Assembly: GCA_951812925.1 (NCBI GenBank)
Contig: OX638368.1
Span: forward strand, 75,870,909 to 75,934,908
Direction: 5' to 3'
Origin: Calliopum simillimum
Taxonomy: Eukaryota > Arthropoda > Insecta > Diptera > Lauxaniidae
Length of the DNA stretch: 64,000 nt
Positions 1 through 11,564 of this stretch are shown piece after piece. The notes under the pieces are model-generated. The model was not told the DNA's origin, did no database searches, and worked only from the letters and a program-made list of their open reading frames with translations. Both the position numbers and the translations under genes were made by a program. Positions within the stretch are counted from its first letter, which is position 1, and each line of letters opens with the position of its first letter.

Positions 1-291
1 CTATCGAAGCAAATTATGAGTCAAATGACGTAATTGAAATAAATGCGCGAGTCGACAAAAACTTTAATCTAACCACCCCTGCACGAACGCTAGGTGAACG
101 CACTCGTCAGCTTTTCTCAAATCTAAAGTTAGCTGATCCGAATTTTTACGTGTCAGCCCCTATATTCCTAGTGCTAGGAGCGGAAGTCTATTCAAAAATC
201 TTAAAAAACGGTATTTTTCCTACGGTATTTTTTCTACTACCATAGCCCAGGACACAATTTTTGGCTGGCTCATATCCGGATTCAGCTCAAT
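1..291 (+). pseudogene. 3' end of an old BEL/Pao accessory ORF
   Basis: The plus strand reads as the last part of a BEL/Pao DUF1758-type protease-like domain. It has a LADPNF motif, then an EVYSKILKNG stretch, then DTIFGWLISG just before a stop. This matches the C-terminus of the accessory ORF in the younger BEL element at 26096-26626 (LADPNF, then ILGWIVSG), but clearly belongs to another, older family. A frameshift near 225-245 separates the FPT stretch from the final GW motif, so it is not functional. It runs into the window from the left. A purine-rich tract and LTR follow, as expected at the 3' end of such an element. Confidence 0.75.
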
Positions 292-355
292 TTAAATTAC
301 AAACAATAGTTAAAAAAGGTCAACTGAAGCCACATGAATTTTGAAAATAAATTTG

Positions 356-484
356 CACTGAATTCAATATTTTATTTATTCATTTTGCAGCAATAATACT
401 GTAGCCATATTTTGCAGTTACACTGAATTCTATATTTTATTTACTTATTTTTAATCATACTATGTAGTCATATATTGCAGTAAT
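356..484. repeat. Two-copy tandem repeat, about 65 bp, in the 3' UTR of the old BEL element
   Basis: Both units start CACTGAATTC, at 356 and 421, and continue with a similar TATTTTATTTA-type stretch and an ATATTGCAGT-like end. They lie between the accessory ORF remnant and the LTR. Confidence 0.7.
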
Positions 485-509
485 CATAATACTGCAAAGC
501 GGGTGGCAA

Positions 510-845
510 TGTTGAACCCAAACGCAGCTTTTCTTTCAATGTAAATTAAAATACATAGGAATAATGCATTATAGGTGGCGCTGATGTTGTACTAAATTTT
601 CGGAGTATTAACAATATTATTCTTGTATAATGACTTTCATATATATAATAAAAGACAACCATTTTGCAACTCGAAATCTCAACATCAATGCCGATAAGGT
701 AAATTTGAAAATAATAAAGACCGCAATTGGAATCTCACCAAAATTCTATCTTTTATTTTTATAATTATCTGCAACTTTCCCAAAAACTGCCGAACTGTTG
801 AGAAACTGTTCAATTAAAGGTATCATTTGCAGCTTAGGGTTCACA
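510..845 (+). mobile_element. 3' LTR of the old BEL/Pao element
   Basis: The LTR begins TGTTGAACCC straight after the purine-rich tract GCGGGTGGCAA. This is the same arrangement as AGGTGGGCGGCAA before TGTTTACGCC in the younger element. An AATAAAG-type signal lies inside. The right end is uncertain: TTCACA at about 845 is the most likely CA terminus. The 5' part of the element is outside the window. Confidence 0.6.
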
Positions 846-878
846 GAAACCACCATAAGTGAAATCCACCCAAAGAAC

Positions 879-1139
879 TCAACCCACGGGACAAAAAGTC
901 AATTTGGAAATTTTCGTTCCAAATTTAGCTGATACAACCGCTTCGAACTCCTTAAACTTGTCAAAAACTTCTGATTTTCTCTTCAACAAATAAACCACTG
1001 TGAAGTGCGTATAATCATCGATGAACGAAACAAAGTATCGGGATCCATTCCACGAAGTTGGAGTAATAGGCTCACAAACGTCTGAGTGTATGTGCTCAAG
1101 AGGTCTGACTGCCCTAACTCTGGCCCAATTTTTGCCCAT
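879..1139 (-). pseudogene. Ty1/copia integrase core fragment
   Basis: The minus strand encodes 86 residues of a copia-type integrase. It contains the HSDVCEPITP catalytic-core stretch (first D), SRYFVSFIDDYTHF (second conserved block) and YLLKRKSEVFDKFKEF. The fragment ends before the last catalytic Glu and has no protease, RT or LTR beside it. It is a truncated relic next to the 510-845 LTR with no positional logic, so probably an independent insertion. Confidence 0.85.
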
Positions 1140-1380
1140 TATAAAGCAATGATAGTCAGTAGCTGTGTACTAATTTTCATCAAAAAATTTTATACGGTTC
1201 AAAAGATATGATCAAATCAAATCAAAAGTTTGGGGCGATGCCACGCCTTTTCATAAGTATGTACTGAGACAAAGTCTATTTCATTCATTAGCATATGTTA
1301 GCGCGTATCATTTCCCAAAGTTTCATTAAAATCGCGATAGCCGTTCATGAGAAAAACATAGCAACAGTTTTTTAGACCCT

Positions 1381-1790
1381 TTAAGAAGAGAAAATATCTC
1401 AGAAACCATACAAGATACAGCAATTTTAATGCCAAATTCGGATTTAGAATCGCCAAATACAAATAAAATACTATTTTGATTTTTGTTCGTTGCATTTTTA
1501 TTAACAATTTTCTTATGAAAATATAGCTTTTTTAAATATTGTTTAAAAAATTATATAATTCCGACCGCGCTCCAAAATGTTTCTATAAGAAGAGAAGATA
1601 TCTCAGAAATAATACAAGATACAGCAATTTTAATGCCAGATTCGGATTTAGAATCGCCAAATGCAAATAAAATGATTATTTTGATTTATGTTTGTTGCAT
1701 TTTTTTAACAATTTTTTTTTAATGAAAATATAACTTTTATAAATATTGTTTAAAAAATTATATAATTCCAGCCGCGCTCCAAAATGTTTC
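1381..1790. repeat. Tandem duplication of a 205-bp AT-rich unit
   Basis: Two copies (about 1381-1585 and 1586-1790) share AAGAAGAGAA, ATATCTCAG, GATACAGCAATTTTAATGCC and GCGCTCCAAAATGTTTCT in the same order with scattered differences. No coding capacity is seen. A diverged relative of the unit appears near 50265-50400. Confidence 0.8.
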
Positions 1791-2190
1791 TGATTTTAAA
1801 TAAAAAAAAAAACAAAATTTTAAAAAAAAAAAATCATCAAAATCGGAGCTGTTCTTGAGGACTTCCTCATTTTGCCTGTTTTTTGGCTTCATTGACTCCA
1901 CTAATCTGGAACGTTCAAGAAATAGTACTTAAAAAAATTTATTCACATTTTCAAATAGTGAGTATATTCGCCTTTAGTATACGAAACTTGGATAAGATGA
2001 TGGTCTAATTAACGTTTCCAGTCATAACATGATCATCTAAAATTTTTGCATATTTTATTCCCAAGACTTCCTGGCGTAACTCCATATTCTAAAAAATAAA
2101 TGGAAAAACATTAGCAATTTATGTAAAATACTGATAAAAAGTAATAATAAAATGAATTAACTTTTTTTACAAAGCTTTAAACTCTACTAA
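1791..2190. other. AT-rich spacer without a recognised feature
   Basis: Poly-A/T runs and short low-complexity stretches. No ORF, TIR or tRNA-like pattern is recognised. Confidence 0.5.
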
Positions 2191-2795
2191 TAGTACGAGA
2201 TCCGGCAGTAAAAAAACGTATCCACCGAGTTTTTACTTAAAATCTAGTTTTTACATATATTTATGAATGGGGGAATATATTTTTGGCGGGTTGCCTATCA
2301 AAATGTGGCCGCAAGCATTATCAAATTGCGATAACTTATGAACCGTGAGTCGCACGAGAAAAAGTGCCCAGATCTTTTTTATGGAGAGTCATATGCTGTA
2401 CAAGTAATTTTCATTATATGTCAAAAAAAATTTACCGCTTAGGAGTTATTTATTAAAAACCGATTTTTTTTTACGTTTATTGCTTATACCGATTTTTTTT
2501 ACGTTTAATGTTTATTGCGTAAAAAAAATCGGTTTTTAATAAATAATTCTTAAACGGTACATTTTTTTTAACATATAATGAAAATTACATGTAGAGCATA
2601 TGACTCTTCATAAAAAAGATTTTGACACTTTTCCCCGTGAGACTCACGGTTCATAAGTTATTGCAATTTGCGGCCACATTTCGAGAGGCAACCCAGCAAA
2701 AATATATTCCCCCATTCCTAAATATATGTAAAAACTAATAGATTTTAACTAAAAACTCGATCGATACATTTTTTTACTGTCGGATCTTAGACTAT
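2191..2795. repeat. Foldback (inverted-repeat) element, about 0.6 kb
   Basis: The left arm begins at AGATCCGGCAGTAAAAAAAC (2199) and the right arm ends with its near-complement near 2788. The arms are about 280 bp and meet at about 2490 around ACCGATTTTTTTT and its complement. Each arm holds a core with TGCGATAACTTATGAACCGT and GAGTCGCAC. That core recurs in the MITE at 52592-52983. No coding sequence is present. Confidence 0.8.
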
Positions 2796-3020
2796 AACGA
2801 ATATGTAATCAAAAATTATCGTTCGGATCTAGTTTCGCAGAAAACCCGGATTTACGAATAGTTTTTTAAAAGGCGGTAAAAATTTAAAATCCCTGGCTGG
2901 ATATTTTATCAATTTATAAAATTTATTGATGTTATGACCTTATTTATATAATACTTAATAATTTTTCCGGGCTCGAGGTCAAATTAAATTAAAAACCTTT
3001 TTTGTTTTTAATTTTTATTA

Positions 3021-3898
3021 TTGGGTGTACAACTTAAAAACCGGAATTTGACGGTGGATGTCCGTACTGACATATATCGTGAAAGCTCGAACTTTATATA
3101 TATGTCATTTTGAAGGTACATTTGACAGCTGTCAAAATCAGTCAACAAAACAATTTTATCTTGTGTGCATCATTATTATTTTTCACGATGAATAACTTCG
3201 AAAATTGGAGAAAAAGACAGCATTTGCGGGAGGTTCTGTTGGGTCATTTTTTTGCAAAGAAAACTGCTGCCAAAAGTCATTTTTGCATCGGATCGTGACT
3301 GGGGATGAAAAATGGATCCATTACGACAACCCAAAACGCAACATTCATATATGAAGCCCGGACAACCAGGACCTTCCCAGCCAAAGGCAAATATCCATGG
3401 TGCCAAGGTAATGCTCTGTAATGCTCACAGGTGACCTCTATCGAACACAATTAATACGTTTGAAGCGTGCCATAATCGAAAAACGCCCGGAAAATGCGAC
3501 CAGACACGAAGCAATAATTTTTCATCATGACAACGCTCGGCCACATATTGCTGCCCCAGTCAAAAATTACCTGGAAAACAACGGATGGGAAATTTTGCCT
3601 CACCCGCTTTATAGCCCAGACCTTGCACCATCAGACAACCATTTGTTCCGATCGATGCAGAATGCCCTATCAGGAATACGCTTCACTTAAGTTCAAGATA
3701 TCGAAAATTGGATGCATTCATTTTTGGCCGCCAAGCCGGCGCAATTTTTTTGGGATGGAATTCATAAATTGCCTGAAAGATGGGGAAATGTTGTAGTTTC
3801 CAATGGACAGTACTTTGAATAAAATATATTGTAACATTTTTCCACAATTAAGCATCAAATTTCGCTAAAAAATTCCGGTTTTTAAGTTGTACACCCAA
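3021..3898 (+). mobile_element. Internally deleted mariner element
   Basis: The TIRs TTGGGTGTACAACTTAAAAA (left) and its complement (right) are flanked by TA on both sides (3019-3020 and 3899-3900). At 878 bp it is well short of the roughly 1.3 kb of complete mariners. It is inserted in the left terminal repeat of the Penelope-like element; the uninterrupted form of that repeat is seen at 5655-5795. Confidence 0.92.
3188..3795 (+). pseudogene. Mariner (DD34D) transposase remnant
   Basis: The N-terminal helix-turn-helix start (MNNFENWRKR, then LREVLL) is followed after about 35 codons by a jump into the catalytic core. The core keeps the first Asp in VTGDEKW, the second in FHHDNARPH and the third in SPDLAPSD, so it is a D,D34D mariner-type transposase. 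About 400 bp between the HTH domain and the first catalytic Asp is deleted, and frameshifts or stops lie near 3350-3420 and 3690. It cannot encode a transposase, but its TIRs look intact, so mobilisation in trans is conceivable. Confidence 0.88.
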
Positions 3899-4219
3899 TA
3901 TATTATTCCAATATTTCGACTTCCTTTGGAAGTCATCTTCAGGGACTAAAAAGTACAAAAATACAAATCACAATTACGAACAAAATCAAAATATAATAAA
4001 ATTATAAAGAAAACTTACAAAAATAAAAATATTAAAAACTTAAAAACTTAATTTTTGACAACAAAAAATCACAACATTTAAAAAAGACACACATTGAACA
4101 ACAAAAAAGTTTAAAAATATTGCACTATGAAAATATTGCACTGTTTTGTCAGCCTTTCTGTTGTCCAATGTTTTGTTTCTTCTTTTGTTTGCTCTGATCA
4201 GCTGTCTCAATATCTGTTT

Positions 4220-5537
4220 TTATGTTTTTTTGAGTTGTTTTATTATATGTCTGTATATGTGAGCGCAGTTGTCAGTGTCTGTTTTGTAATTGAGTCGATG
4301 TTGTGTTGGTGTGTTTATTATGTGTAGCATTTCGAGTGTATATCTTCGCGCGTAATTTTGTTCTTGTTGAAGTATTCTAACGTCGTCAAAATTGGGAGAG
4401 TGTCCAGTTTTCGTACAGTGGGCTGCAAGTGCGGTTTTTTGTTCAAGTGGTTTATCTCTCGCCTTATAGTCCGATTTATGTCCTGATAATCTGGTCCGTA
4501 ATTTAGTCTTAGTTGTTCCAACATATACTTTTTTGCATACGTTGGATCCGTCAGGAGGGCCTAAGCACGAAATTTGATATATCAAATTCGATTTGTCAAT
4601 TTTGTCAATTTTGCATTTTGTGTTACTAAATAATTGTTTCAAAGTGTTGTCCGTTTTATTTGCTATCCTATATTTTTCTTTATTGTAAAAGTCAGATTTT
4701 CCGAATCTTTCAGAATAGCCTGGTATATATGTCAAGCTTTTAAATATTTTTGGTTGGCTATCCGTTTTGTCTGGTCGGTTACGTTCATTTTTATAATTTC
4801 TTAAAAGGTTCTTTATAGTTCGATGTGGGAAATCATTCTTCGTCAAAATATTTAAAACATTTTCTTCATTGTCTTTGTGAAAAACTTTGTCACTAATGTC
4901 AAATACTCTTCTAATAAAATTTTTGGCCGTGTTATATATTGTCCCTTTTGGATGTTTCGAGTGGAAATTTATTAATCGTCCAGATGCTAAAGGTTTCTGA
5001 AACCAGTCAATTTTAATCATGTTATGCCTTCTAACTAATAACGCGTCTAAATATGGAAGTTCTCCATTTTTCTCTTTTTCAATCGTAAACTTAATTCGTC
5101 TGTTAAATGTATTTAGTTTTGTCAAAGTTTCGTCAATTTTGTCATACCTAATTATCGCGAATAAGTCATCCACATATTTTGTCATAAATCTCGGTTTTAC
5201 GTCAAGTGTTTCTAGTGATTTGTTCAGTAATTCTTCCATAACTATATCAGCAACAATTGGTGATGCTGGTGAGCCCATTGGCATTCCTTTTAACTGTAAA
5301 AAAGTCTTTCCGTCATATTTAAAATACCTACTGTCCTTTATACAAAATTCTAGGGCTTTCATAAATAGTTTTTTTGTCATTTACGTGTGTTTTTCTATTA
5401 AAGTCCATTTTTCTTGTATAATTTTGATAGCAAAATCTACTGGTATACTAGGGAATAAAGATACTACGTCAAATGAGACCATAATCTCGTCGTCATATAT
5501 ATAGTTGTCATTTAGTCTGTTTTTAAAGTCTACCTTT
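4220..5537 (-). pseudogene. Penelope-like reverse transcriptase and GIY-YIG endonuclease
   Basis: The longest open part (5380 to 4220, 386 codons) holds the palm and C-terminal RT motifs: GMPMGSPASP, then the catalytic YVDDLFAI. A GIY-YIG endonuclease follows (KKVYVGTTKTKLRTRLSGHK), with an H-x-x-x-T-GH motif after it. Upstream to about 5537 the same frame continues with motif A (VSFDVVSLFPSIPV), interrupted by a TAA just before the internal Met. The N-terminal half is absent. In Penelope-like elements the RT and endonuclease carry out target-primed insertion. This copy is 5' truncated and carries a stop, so it is inactive. The RT-plus-GIY-YIG order is diagnostic of the class. Confidence 0.93.
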
Positions 5538-5862
5538 TAACCTTTTAAGAAATTATAAAAATGAACGTAACCCACCAGACAAAACGGATAGCCAACCAAA
5601 AATATTTAAAAGCTTGACATATATACCAGGCTATTCTGAAAGATTCGGACTTTTTAGTACTTTTTAGTCCCTGAAGATGACTTCCAAAGGAAGTCGAAAT
5701 ATTGGAATAATATAATAAAAATTAAAAACAAAAAAGGTTTTTAATTTAATTTGACCTCGAGCCCGGAAAAATTATTAAGTATTTATAAAATTAGTTCAAT
5801 ACAAATTTATCAAAATTACACAGTGCAACAAAATGAAAAAAAAAAATGTTGTCCCTAGGGTT

Positions 5863-6438
5863 TCATAAAGTTTTTCTGATAGGTTATAAAAATAAAAGGG
5901 CACATATTTTACCGAATTTCTGTATCAGTAATTTTTTGATTTTATGGCTCCTCAAAGCTTAAAGTTCGCGTTTTATATGAAATTTTGAGATTTTATGAAA
6001 AAACCATCCTATTATGAAATGGTGCTCATGTCCTTACCTTAAATTTAAGATATAGCACTCCAGAATCCGCATTGTAGTTTTTGTTTTATAAGCAAAACCA
6101 TTTTCAATGTATTTTTTTTTTCATATATTTCGGAAAATAAAAAAAAAAAAATCATCACAAAGTCTTCTAACATAATATTGAAATAGCAAAATTTTTACAG
6201 TTTTGTTTATAAAACAAAAACTACCATGCGGATTCTGGAGTGCTATATCTTAAATTTAAGGTAAGGACATGAGCACCATTTCATAATAAGATGGTTTTTT
6301 CATAAAGTCACAAAATTTCATATAAAACGCGAACTTTAAGCTTTGAGGAGCCATAAAATCAAAAAAATCACTGATACACAAATTCGGTAAAATACGTGTC
6401 TTTTTATTTTTCATAACCTATCAGAAAAACTTTATATA
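5863..6438. repeat. Foldback repeat, about 0.58 kb
   Basis: The left arm starts TTTCATAAAGTTTTTCTGAT and the right arm ends with its complement near 6438. The arms are about 230 bp around an AT-rich centre near 6100-6200, with a very similar segment AGCACTCCAGAATCCGC and its complement in each arm. No coding capacity. Confidence 0.8.
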
Positions 6439-6444
6439 AATACT

Positions 6445-7012
6445 AGCTGGCCTGGTTGCGACTTCGTTCGCCCATTCCCGATGCCTTTACGTACGAAGTC
6501 CCATCCATCTCCATCGAATCTCTCTTCCAATCACTAAGGTTTTTAAAGATCCATGTTTTGTAATCATAGCTCCCATAGGTACAGAGATATAGCATTTTAT
6601 ATATTGTTTGTATGAAGGGTGCAACTCCCCCTTCTCACCCCCCCGCCCAAGTTTTTCAAAGTAAATGGTAGATAGAATATTCATGTATGTACCAAGTTTT
6701 ATAAAGATATCTGCAATTCTCCTACATCCAATATCCCCCAAGTTTTGCATGGTGAATAGTAGATATGTACATTATTCATAAGTTCATCAACTTTCATAAT
6801 CATAGCTTGTATAACTGTAGAGATATAGCATTTTTTGCATTTTTTTCGTATGGGGGGTGCAACCCCCGTTCCCCTCAGTGGCATCCCACCCCCTTAAGAA
6901 CCTTCTACAGACCATAACAAACAATTTAAAAAAAAAATTATGTAAATCGGCCTTGTAGTTTCCGCGTTCATAAGCTACATACGGACACCATTTCATTTTT
7001 ATATATATAGAT
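6445..7012 (+). repeat. Dispersed repeat, copy 1 (second copy at 55285-55900)
   Basis: This segment begins ACTAGCTGG, then GGTTGCGACTTCGTTCGCCC, and ends in GTTTCCGCGTTCATAAGCTACATACGGACACCATTTC plus a TATATA run. The second copy lies in the same orientation with about 90% similarity by eye, and lengths differ by small indels. No protein motif is seen; the sequence style resembles a non-autonomous retroelement 3' end, but I cannot name the family. Confidence 0.75.
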
Positions 7013-8149
7013 AAAAAATATAAATATAAATATAAAATAAAATAAATTTTTAAACTTTTGTTTTCGGATTCTTGTAGCATTTTAAATGTTATTTTGATTT
7101 CCATTTTTAAATTTTGAAAATTTTAAAAATTTACAAAATGGCGACCACTTTTTTGATAAATCTTAAAAGTTTGTAGAAAATTAATACGTATATTTTGAGA
7201 AAAAAGATCAAACACCCTGTATTATATAACAGTTTTAAGTATGTAATTCACTTTTGACTTAGAAATAAATATAGATATTAGCCGTGTTCACGTATTTGCT
7301 TTTGAAATAATTTGTGTTTTGTGTCACCTGAATTATGTGTCAAAATAAAATGTGGAAAAAAATAAAATTAATGATTTAATTTTTGTTAATGTTGTTATGA
7401 ATGTAATTTAACTTTATTTAATTTTTTTACAGAAATGAAATGAAAAAAAAAAATATTACATACATAGGTTGACTACACACGAAACCACTGGATGAAGACT
7501 AGCTGTTAAAAGACTACTTCACACCACAACTAGTCCCGAACTGGTGTAAACGTAATGCAGAAGGGGACAATTGAAATATCGTTGGACATCAACACACAAA
7601 AAAGAACAGTTGCTTGAATGCAAAACGGATTGAAGTCGGACTAGTACTGGTTGGTAGAAGACTAGTTAATGAACTACACTTGAACTAGTCCGTTTGCCAG
7701 CAGGGAAGCAACGAACAAATTTATTTCTCTGAGAAAATCGTATGAGCAAAGAGAACGAGAGCATAAACAAATAATATTTATTTGAAAAATGACATGATAT
7801 TTTTATGCTATAGGTTTTTAGTATAGAAAATGAAAATGTAAATTCAAGCCCATATATTTTGTTGTTGTATAGCAAAATTTTTCAACACTTATTTACAAAT
7901 GCTATGATGCAAAAGCTTTTGCACCGGATCGTGAACATTGCTAATGTAAAAAAAATTGAGTAATAAACGCCGCAGCAACTGCATGTTAGCAATCGGGTTG
8001 TATACGATTTTCATTTAATAGAAAGGAATTTTTTTATATGGTACCAAAACGCGGGAACAGTTTTAATAAAACGTTTACAAAAAGATAAATCACGGTCGTG
8101 CGTTTAGCCTCAGTCCAGCGGAAAATTATGAAAATTAGCGAATTGAAGA
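7013..8149. other. AT-rich stretch; may include the left end of the fossil BEL/Pao element
   Basis: No ORF with recognisable motifs. Between 7490 and 7690 the motif ACTAG recurs at least five times on both strands, suggesting the end of an unrecognised TIR element. 7900-8149 directly precedes gag-like coding sequence and probably contains the leader or LTR of the fossil element, but I cannot define LTR ends. Confidence 0.4.
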
Positions 8150-9487
8150 ATGGAAGCGATATACCGAACTACGTGTCGCGGCGAACTTACCAAAATTATC
8201 AAAGCAGCAAACGATTATATTAAAAGCACCGATTTCTCTAATTGTACCGACATTGCTAGTGAGAAAACTAAACTTTCGATGTTTTTAGAAAGGCTTAAAA
8301 ATGCATATAAAAATCTTAAGGAGGTCAATACGATATGGAAAAAGAGTGCGAAAAATTTCTTAAGTATGAGGACATGGTTGTTACTGTTTCTATTTTCCAG
8401 TCTTGTGAAGCATGACTTGGAGGAACTGCACGACAAAATGTTGAACCTGTAGCAAGGGAAGAATAACCCACTCATGGAATAAAACTCAAGACTTTAGAGT
8501 TAAAAAAATTTGATGGAAGTTTCGAAAAGTTGCTTCTATTTTGGGAGCAATTCAAGCCAGCAGTGGATGACAATTCAAGCCTTTCGGGGTCTGGGTCAAT
8601 TTTTTAAGTGAAGCCCTTATTGGTAAAGCTGCAGCGACAACTTCTGGATTCACACCAACCGAGGAGTGCTGTATAGAAGCAGTGTCCCTTTTGTTAGAGC
8701 AATATGGTAATACCGATAACATAACCGAAAACTTTTAAACCTACGGCCTGTACAGGATACCAGCAATGTTCAGGGGTTCGTTCATTACATATTGAGGTTT
8801 TGTCTTCCATGCATTATTTAGGGGCATTGAAGGTGAGCTCTGCGCAGTATAATATTATTATCAAATCGGTATTACTAAGGTGTTTACCAGCACAAATTAG
8901 AGTACAATATCAACGTACAATGGAAGTTGAGCAGTTTACGACTTTATTGCTAAACAGTGCAGGAAGACATAACAATAACACTCAAGACGAAGACAATCAG
9001 TTAAAGGAAGTGTTGGAATACATTAGAGTAGAAAGAAGCGATGGAGTAGCACAGTTATCGGGACTGGACATGAATTCAAAAAATGTTTATTGTACTTTTT
9101 GCAAAAGAGACAATCATAGCGAGCAAAACTGTAGTGAATATTGAAGAGCGAAAAAATATTTTGAAGCGAGAGGGAACGTGCTTTTGTTGTGCAAAAAGAA
9201 ATCACCCTTCCAAATTCTGCAAAGCGCAGTGGATCAAATGTCAAACGTACGCTGGAAGACACATTACACCAATGTGTGAACATAGAGGAAGAGATCAGGG
9301 AAAAAATAACACGAAAATACAACAAAGTGCAGTAGCGAGCAGCGAAAATAGAAGAAACAACATTTCAGCGAATGACAAAAATAATTTAGCGATGTTGAGT
9401 AGCGAGGAAGATCAAAACAATAATTCACCGGTTCTTAATACAATAAACAGTGAGAAAAATCACGAATATCTTTTTAAAAATAGCTAA
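8150..9487 (+). pseudogene. Fossil BEL/Pao gag
   Basis: The opening 100 codons have the helical gag N-terminus. The sequence around 8500 (LKKFDGSFEKLLLFWEQFK) is the typical BEL/Pao gag block, followed by an SSLSG segment. The C-terminal part has zinc-knuckle-like Cys/His clusters (YCTFCKRDNHSEQNC near 9090 and CFCCAKRNHPSKFC near 9180). The reading frame changes at about 8450, 8610, 8760 and 9140. The role in an intact element is capsid and nucleic-acid binding. Recognition is by motif order; no intact frame exists. Confidence 0.82.
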
Positions 9488-10650
9488 ATCCGTTATTGGA
9501 AGCGAAGACAACAACAAAATTGTTCTGTCTAGAATCATTATGGACAACGGTAGTCAACGGTCATATGTGAGTGAAAAATAGCAAATTTGTTAGATTTGAG
9601 ACCGTGCAGAATTGAAAAAACCATTGTTGTGGGATGCGGTGAACAAATAAACAGAAAAAAAAAAAAATGCAGCAGAATATATGTAAATGCGTAAAAATTT
9701 ATCTGAAAAGTCAGTATAATGACAAAACGATTTTAGTACAAGCGATAGTAGTACCAATGGTTTCTGCTGACGTTTTGCCTATAATAAGCGACATAAAAAA
9801 TGCAAAGTATAAACATATTCAAGTCCAGTTGGCGCACGCGCATAAAAGCAAAGAGAAATTAACGAACGGTATAAACTTATTAATTGAACAAGACAATTAT
9901 TGGAAACTATTTAAACGTGAATTTGAAAGGATGGGTGAAAATTTAGTACTCGCTAAGATATTCTTTGGGTGGACACTTCTAGGTGAAGTGCAAGCGGAAA
10001 AGGTGGATAAGTTGCATTAGTACCACTTGAAAAAAAAACGAGATTGGCGGCAAAAAATTCATCTCTAAAGATTATGATTCCACGGATTTTGATATCAAAA
10101 AACTTTGGAATCTTGATGCATTTGAGATAATGAACAGTCCAGGTGATGAGAAGGAGACTAGGTCAGATATTAATAATATCAATGGCAGATATTCGGTAAA
10201 GCTGCCGTTGAAGACTCAAAGACGAACTTCAACCGACAACTGGCTAGTGGCAACAAGCAGACTCCGATCTCTTACTGCAAAACTACGGAAGGACTCTAAC
10301 AAACTGCAGGCATATCACCAAGAAATCTGAAGCATGGCTGATCACGGAATAGTTGAAGAGGTAAGTGACAAATATTCTAAAATGCTACTATATTATGTGC
10401 CGTATTGAAATGATAAGAGCACAACTAGAACCAGAATCGTAATCAATGCCTCTTCAAGTGAGATAAGCAGTCTGCCTCTAAATGAATGCTTGAGCAAGGG
10501 TTCCTCGATCCAGTAGTAATCCTTGGCCCATTACCATTTAAGATAAAATAAATTTTGGATTGGGATACTTCGCTAAATGCTACCAAGTTGAACTCATTTT
10601 TAGAATAGAAAGATGAAACCGATGTTTGGAAGGATTTTACGTTTGAACGA
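9484..10650 (+). pseudogene. Fossil BEL/Pao protease-like region and N-terminal RT
   Basis: Near 9540 the aspartic protease block reads IIMDNGSQRSYVSE (D-N-G-S). The DUF1758-type segment follows (9667-10020), ending KIFFGWTLLGEV. From 10080 the linker to RT is recognisable (NGRYSVKLPLK), then the RT start (RTRIVINASS). The frame is broken near 9580, 10020, 10330 and 10500. The RT is cut at 10650 by a TIR insertion, and the palm motifs with YVDD have not survived in recognisable form. Confidence 0.78.
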
Positions 10651-11564
10651 TGCACATAGGGGTATCTGAGTTAAAAACCTGGTCAAAATTAATAACTCTG
10701 AAACTACTGGTCCGATTTTGGAAATTGAGGTGTCATTTTATTCAAATTATTCAGACAATTAAAACAAATATAGACATGTTAAAAAAAATTGTCAATAGAG
10801 GGCGCTGCAGACAAGTGAAATATTTGAGGACTTGTAGCTCCTGTGGTACTGAGCCGATTTTGGTTTTTATAAAGTTTTTCTCTTTCACTTTACTAAAATG
10901 ACAATATGATGGCATTAAACTTTTGAAATGCATTCAATAGATGGCGCTGAACACATGATAAATGTAGTAACTTTTAGGGTCTTTTATCTCGTATACTGCT
11001 TTATTGATTTTAGTTATCAAGGTGTCAATCAATTTATATAACTCAGAAGAGTAGTTCGAAAACACTACAGACTAGAAAATTTGTCCACAGAGGGCGCTAT
11101 AGACAAAAACATCACAAAAACATTTTAAAAATTCTAAATCAGTGTACCTTATTTAATAGATATGGCTTATTCTTTTAGTATTGTTAACTGTAGTAATACT
11201 GTAATACTGAATTATCAAAAAACTTGATAATAGAGGCCGACATAAATTACCGAAACTCCAACTTTTCAATCTCCGAACTAATAATATCAAGTTTTTGAAA
11301 AACAATTATTTTTTATTTTAATCTGAAAACTTTTCGCCATCAAATAATTTTTTAGAATTTTAGTCCTCCGAATTTGTTAATTTTTTCGATTATAATTGAT
11401 TTAGATAAAATCGGGTGTCAGATTTCTTTAGTTTGGAGTATTAGCTAGGAGTTAAAGGAGAATACATACATACATACATTAGCTGTATAATAAAAAAAAA
11501 AAAATTTAATAATTTTGAACCAATTACAAAAATTCGTTTTTGACCAGCTTTTTGGGTTAAATCT
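10651..11564. mobile_element. Non-autonomous TIR element in the fossil RT
   Basis: The left end (ACATAGGGGTATCTGAGTTA, then CTGGTCAAAA) and right end (TTTTGACCAGCTTTTTGGGT, then CTCCCTATGT) are imperfect inverted repeats of about 38 bp. The flanking coding sequence is RT on the left and RNase H on the right. The interior has no ORF with motifs. It holds three spaced copies of an AGGGCGCT-like motif (about 10799, 10939 and 11092). The target duplication is at most 2-3 bp and was not resolved. Confidence 0.65.

Larger units (their letters stand above)
2955..5795 (-). mobile_element. Broken Penelope-like element with inverted terminal copy
   Basis: The minus strand carries a Penelope-type RT plus GIY-YIG endonuclease (4220-5537). 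The 3' end sequence (GACCTCGAGCCCGG, then a poly-A-rich tract, then GACTTCCTTTGGAAGTC) is present on the left at 2955-3020 and 3899-3960. It is present again in inverted orientation on the right at 5655-5795. The right side also holds an inverted scrap of the ORF (about 5553-5655). This matches the irregular inverted or tandem terminal repeats known for Penelope-like elements. The 5' half of the RT is missing, and a mariner sits in the left copy of the terminal region. Confidence 0.8.

Noticed and set aside
3900..3935. Hammerhead-like hairpin in the Penelope-like terminal repeat (CTGAAGATGACTTCC-type)
   Set aside because: A stem and a GAAAT follow, but the invariant CUGAUGA is not present in the right place, so it is not called a ribozyme.
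5019..5504. 161-codon plus-strand ORF over the Penelope-like region
   Set aside because: Antisense to the RT, whose motifs on the minus strand are unambiguous.
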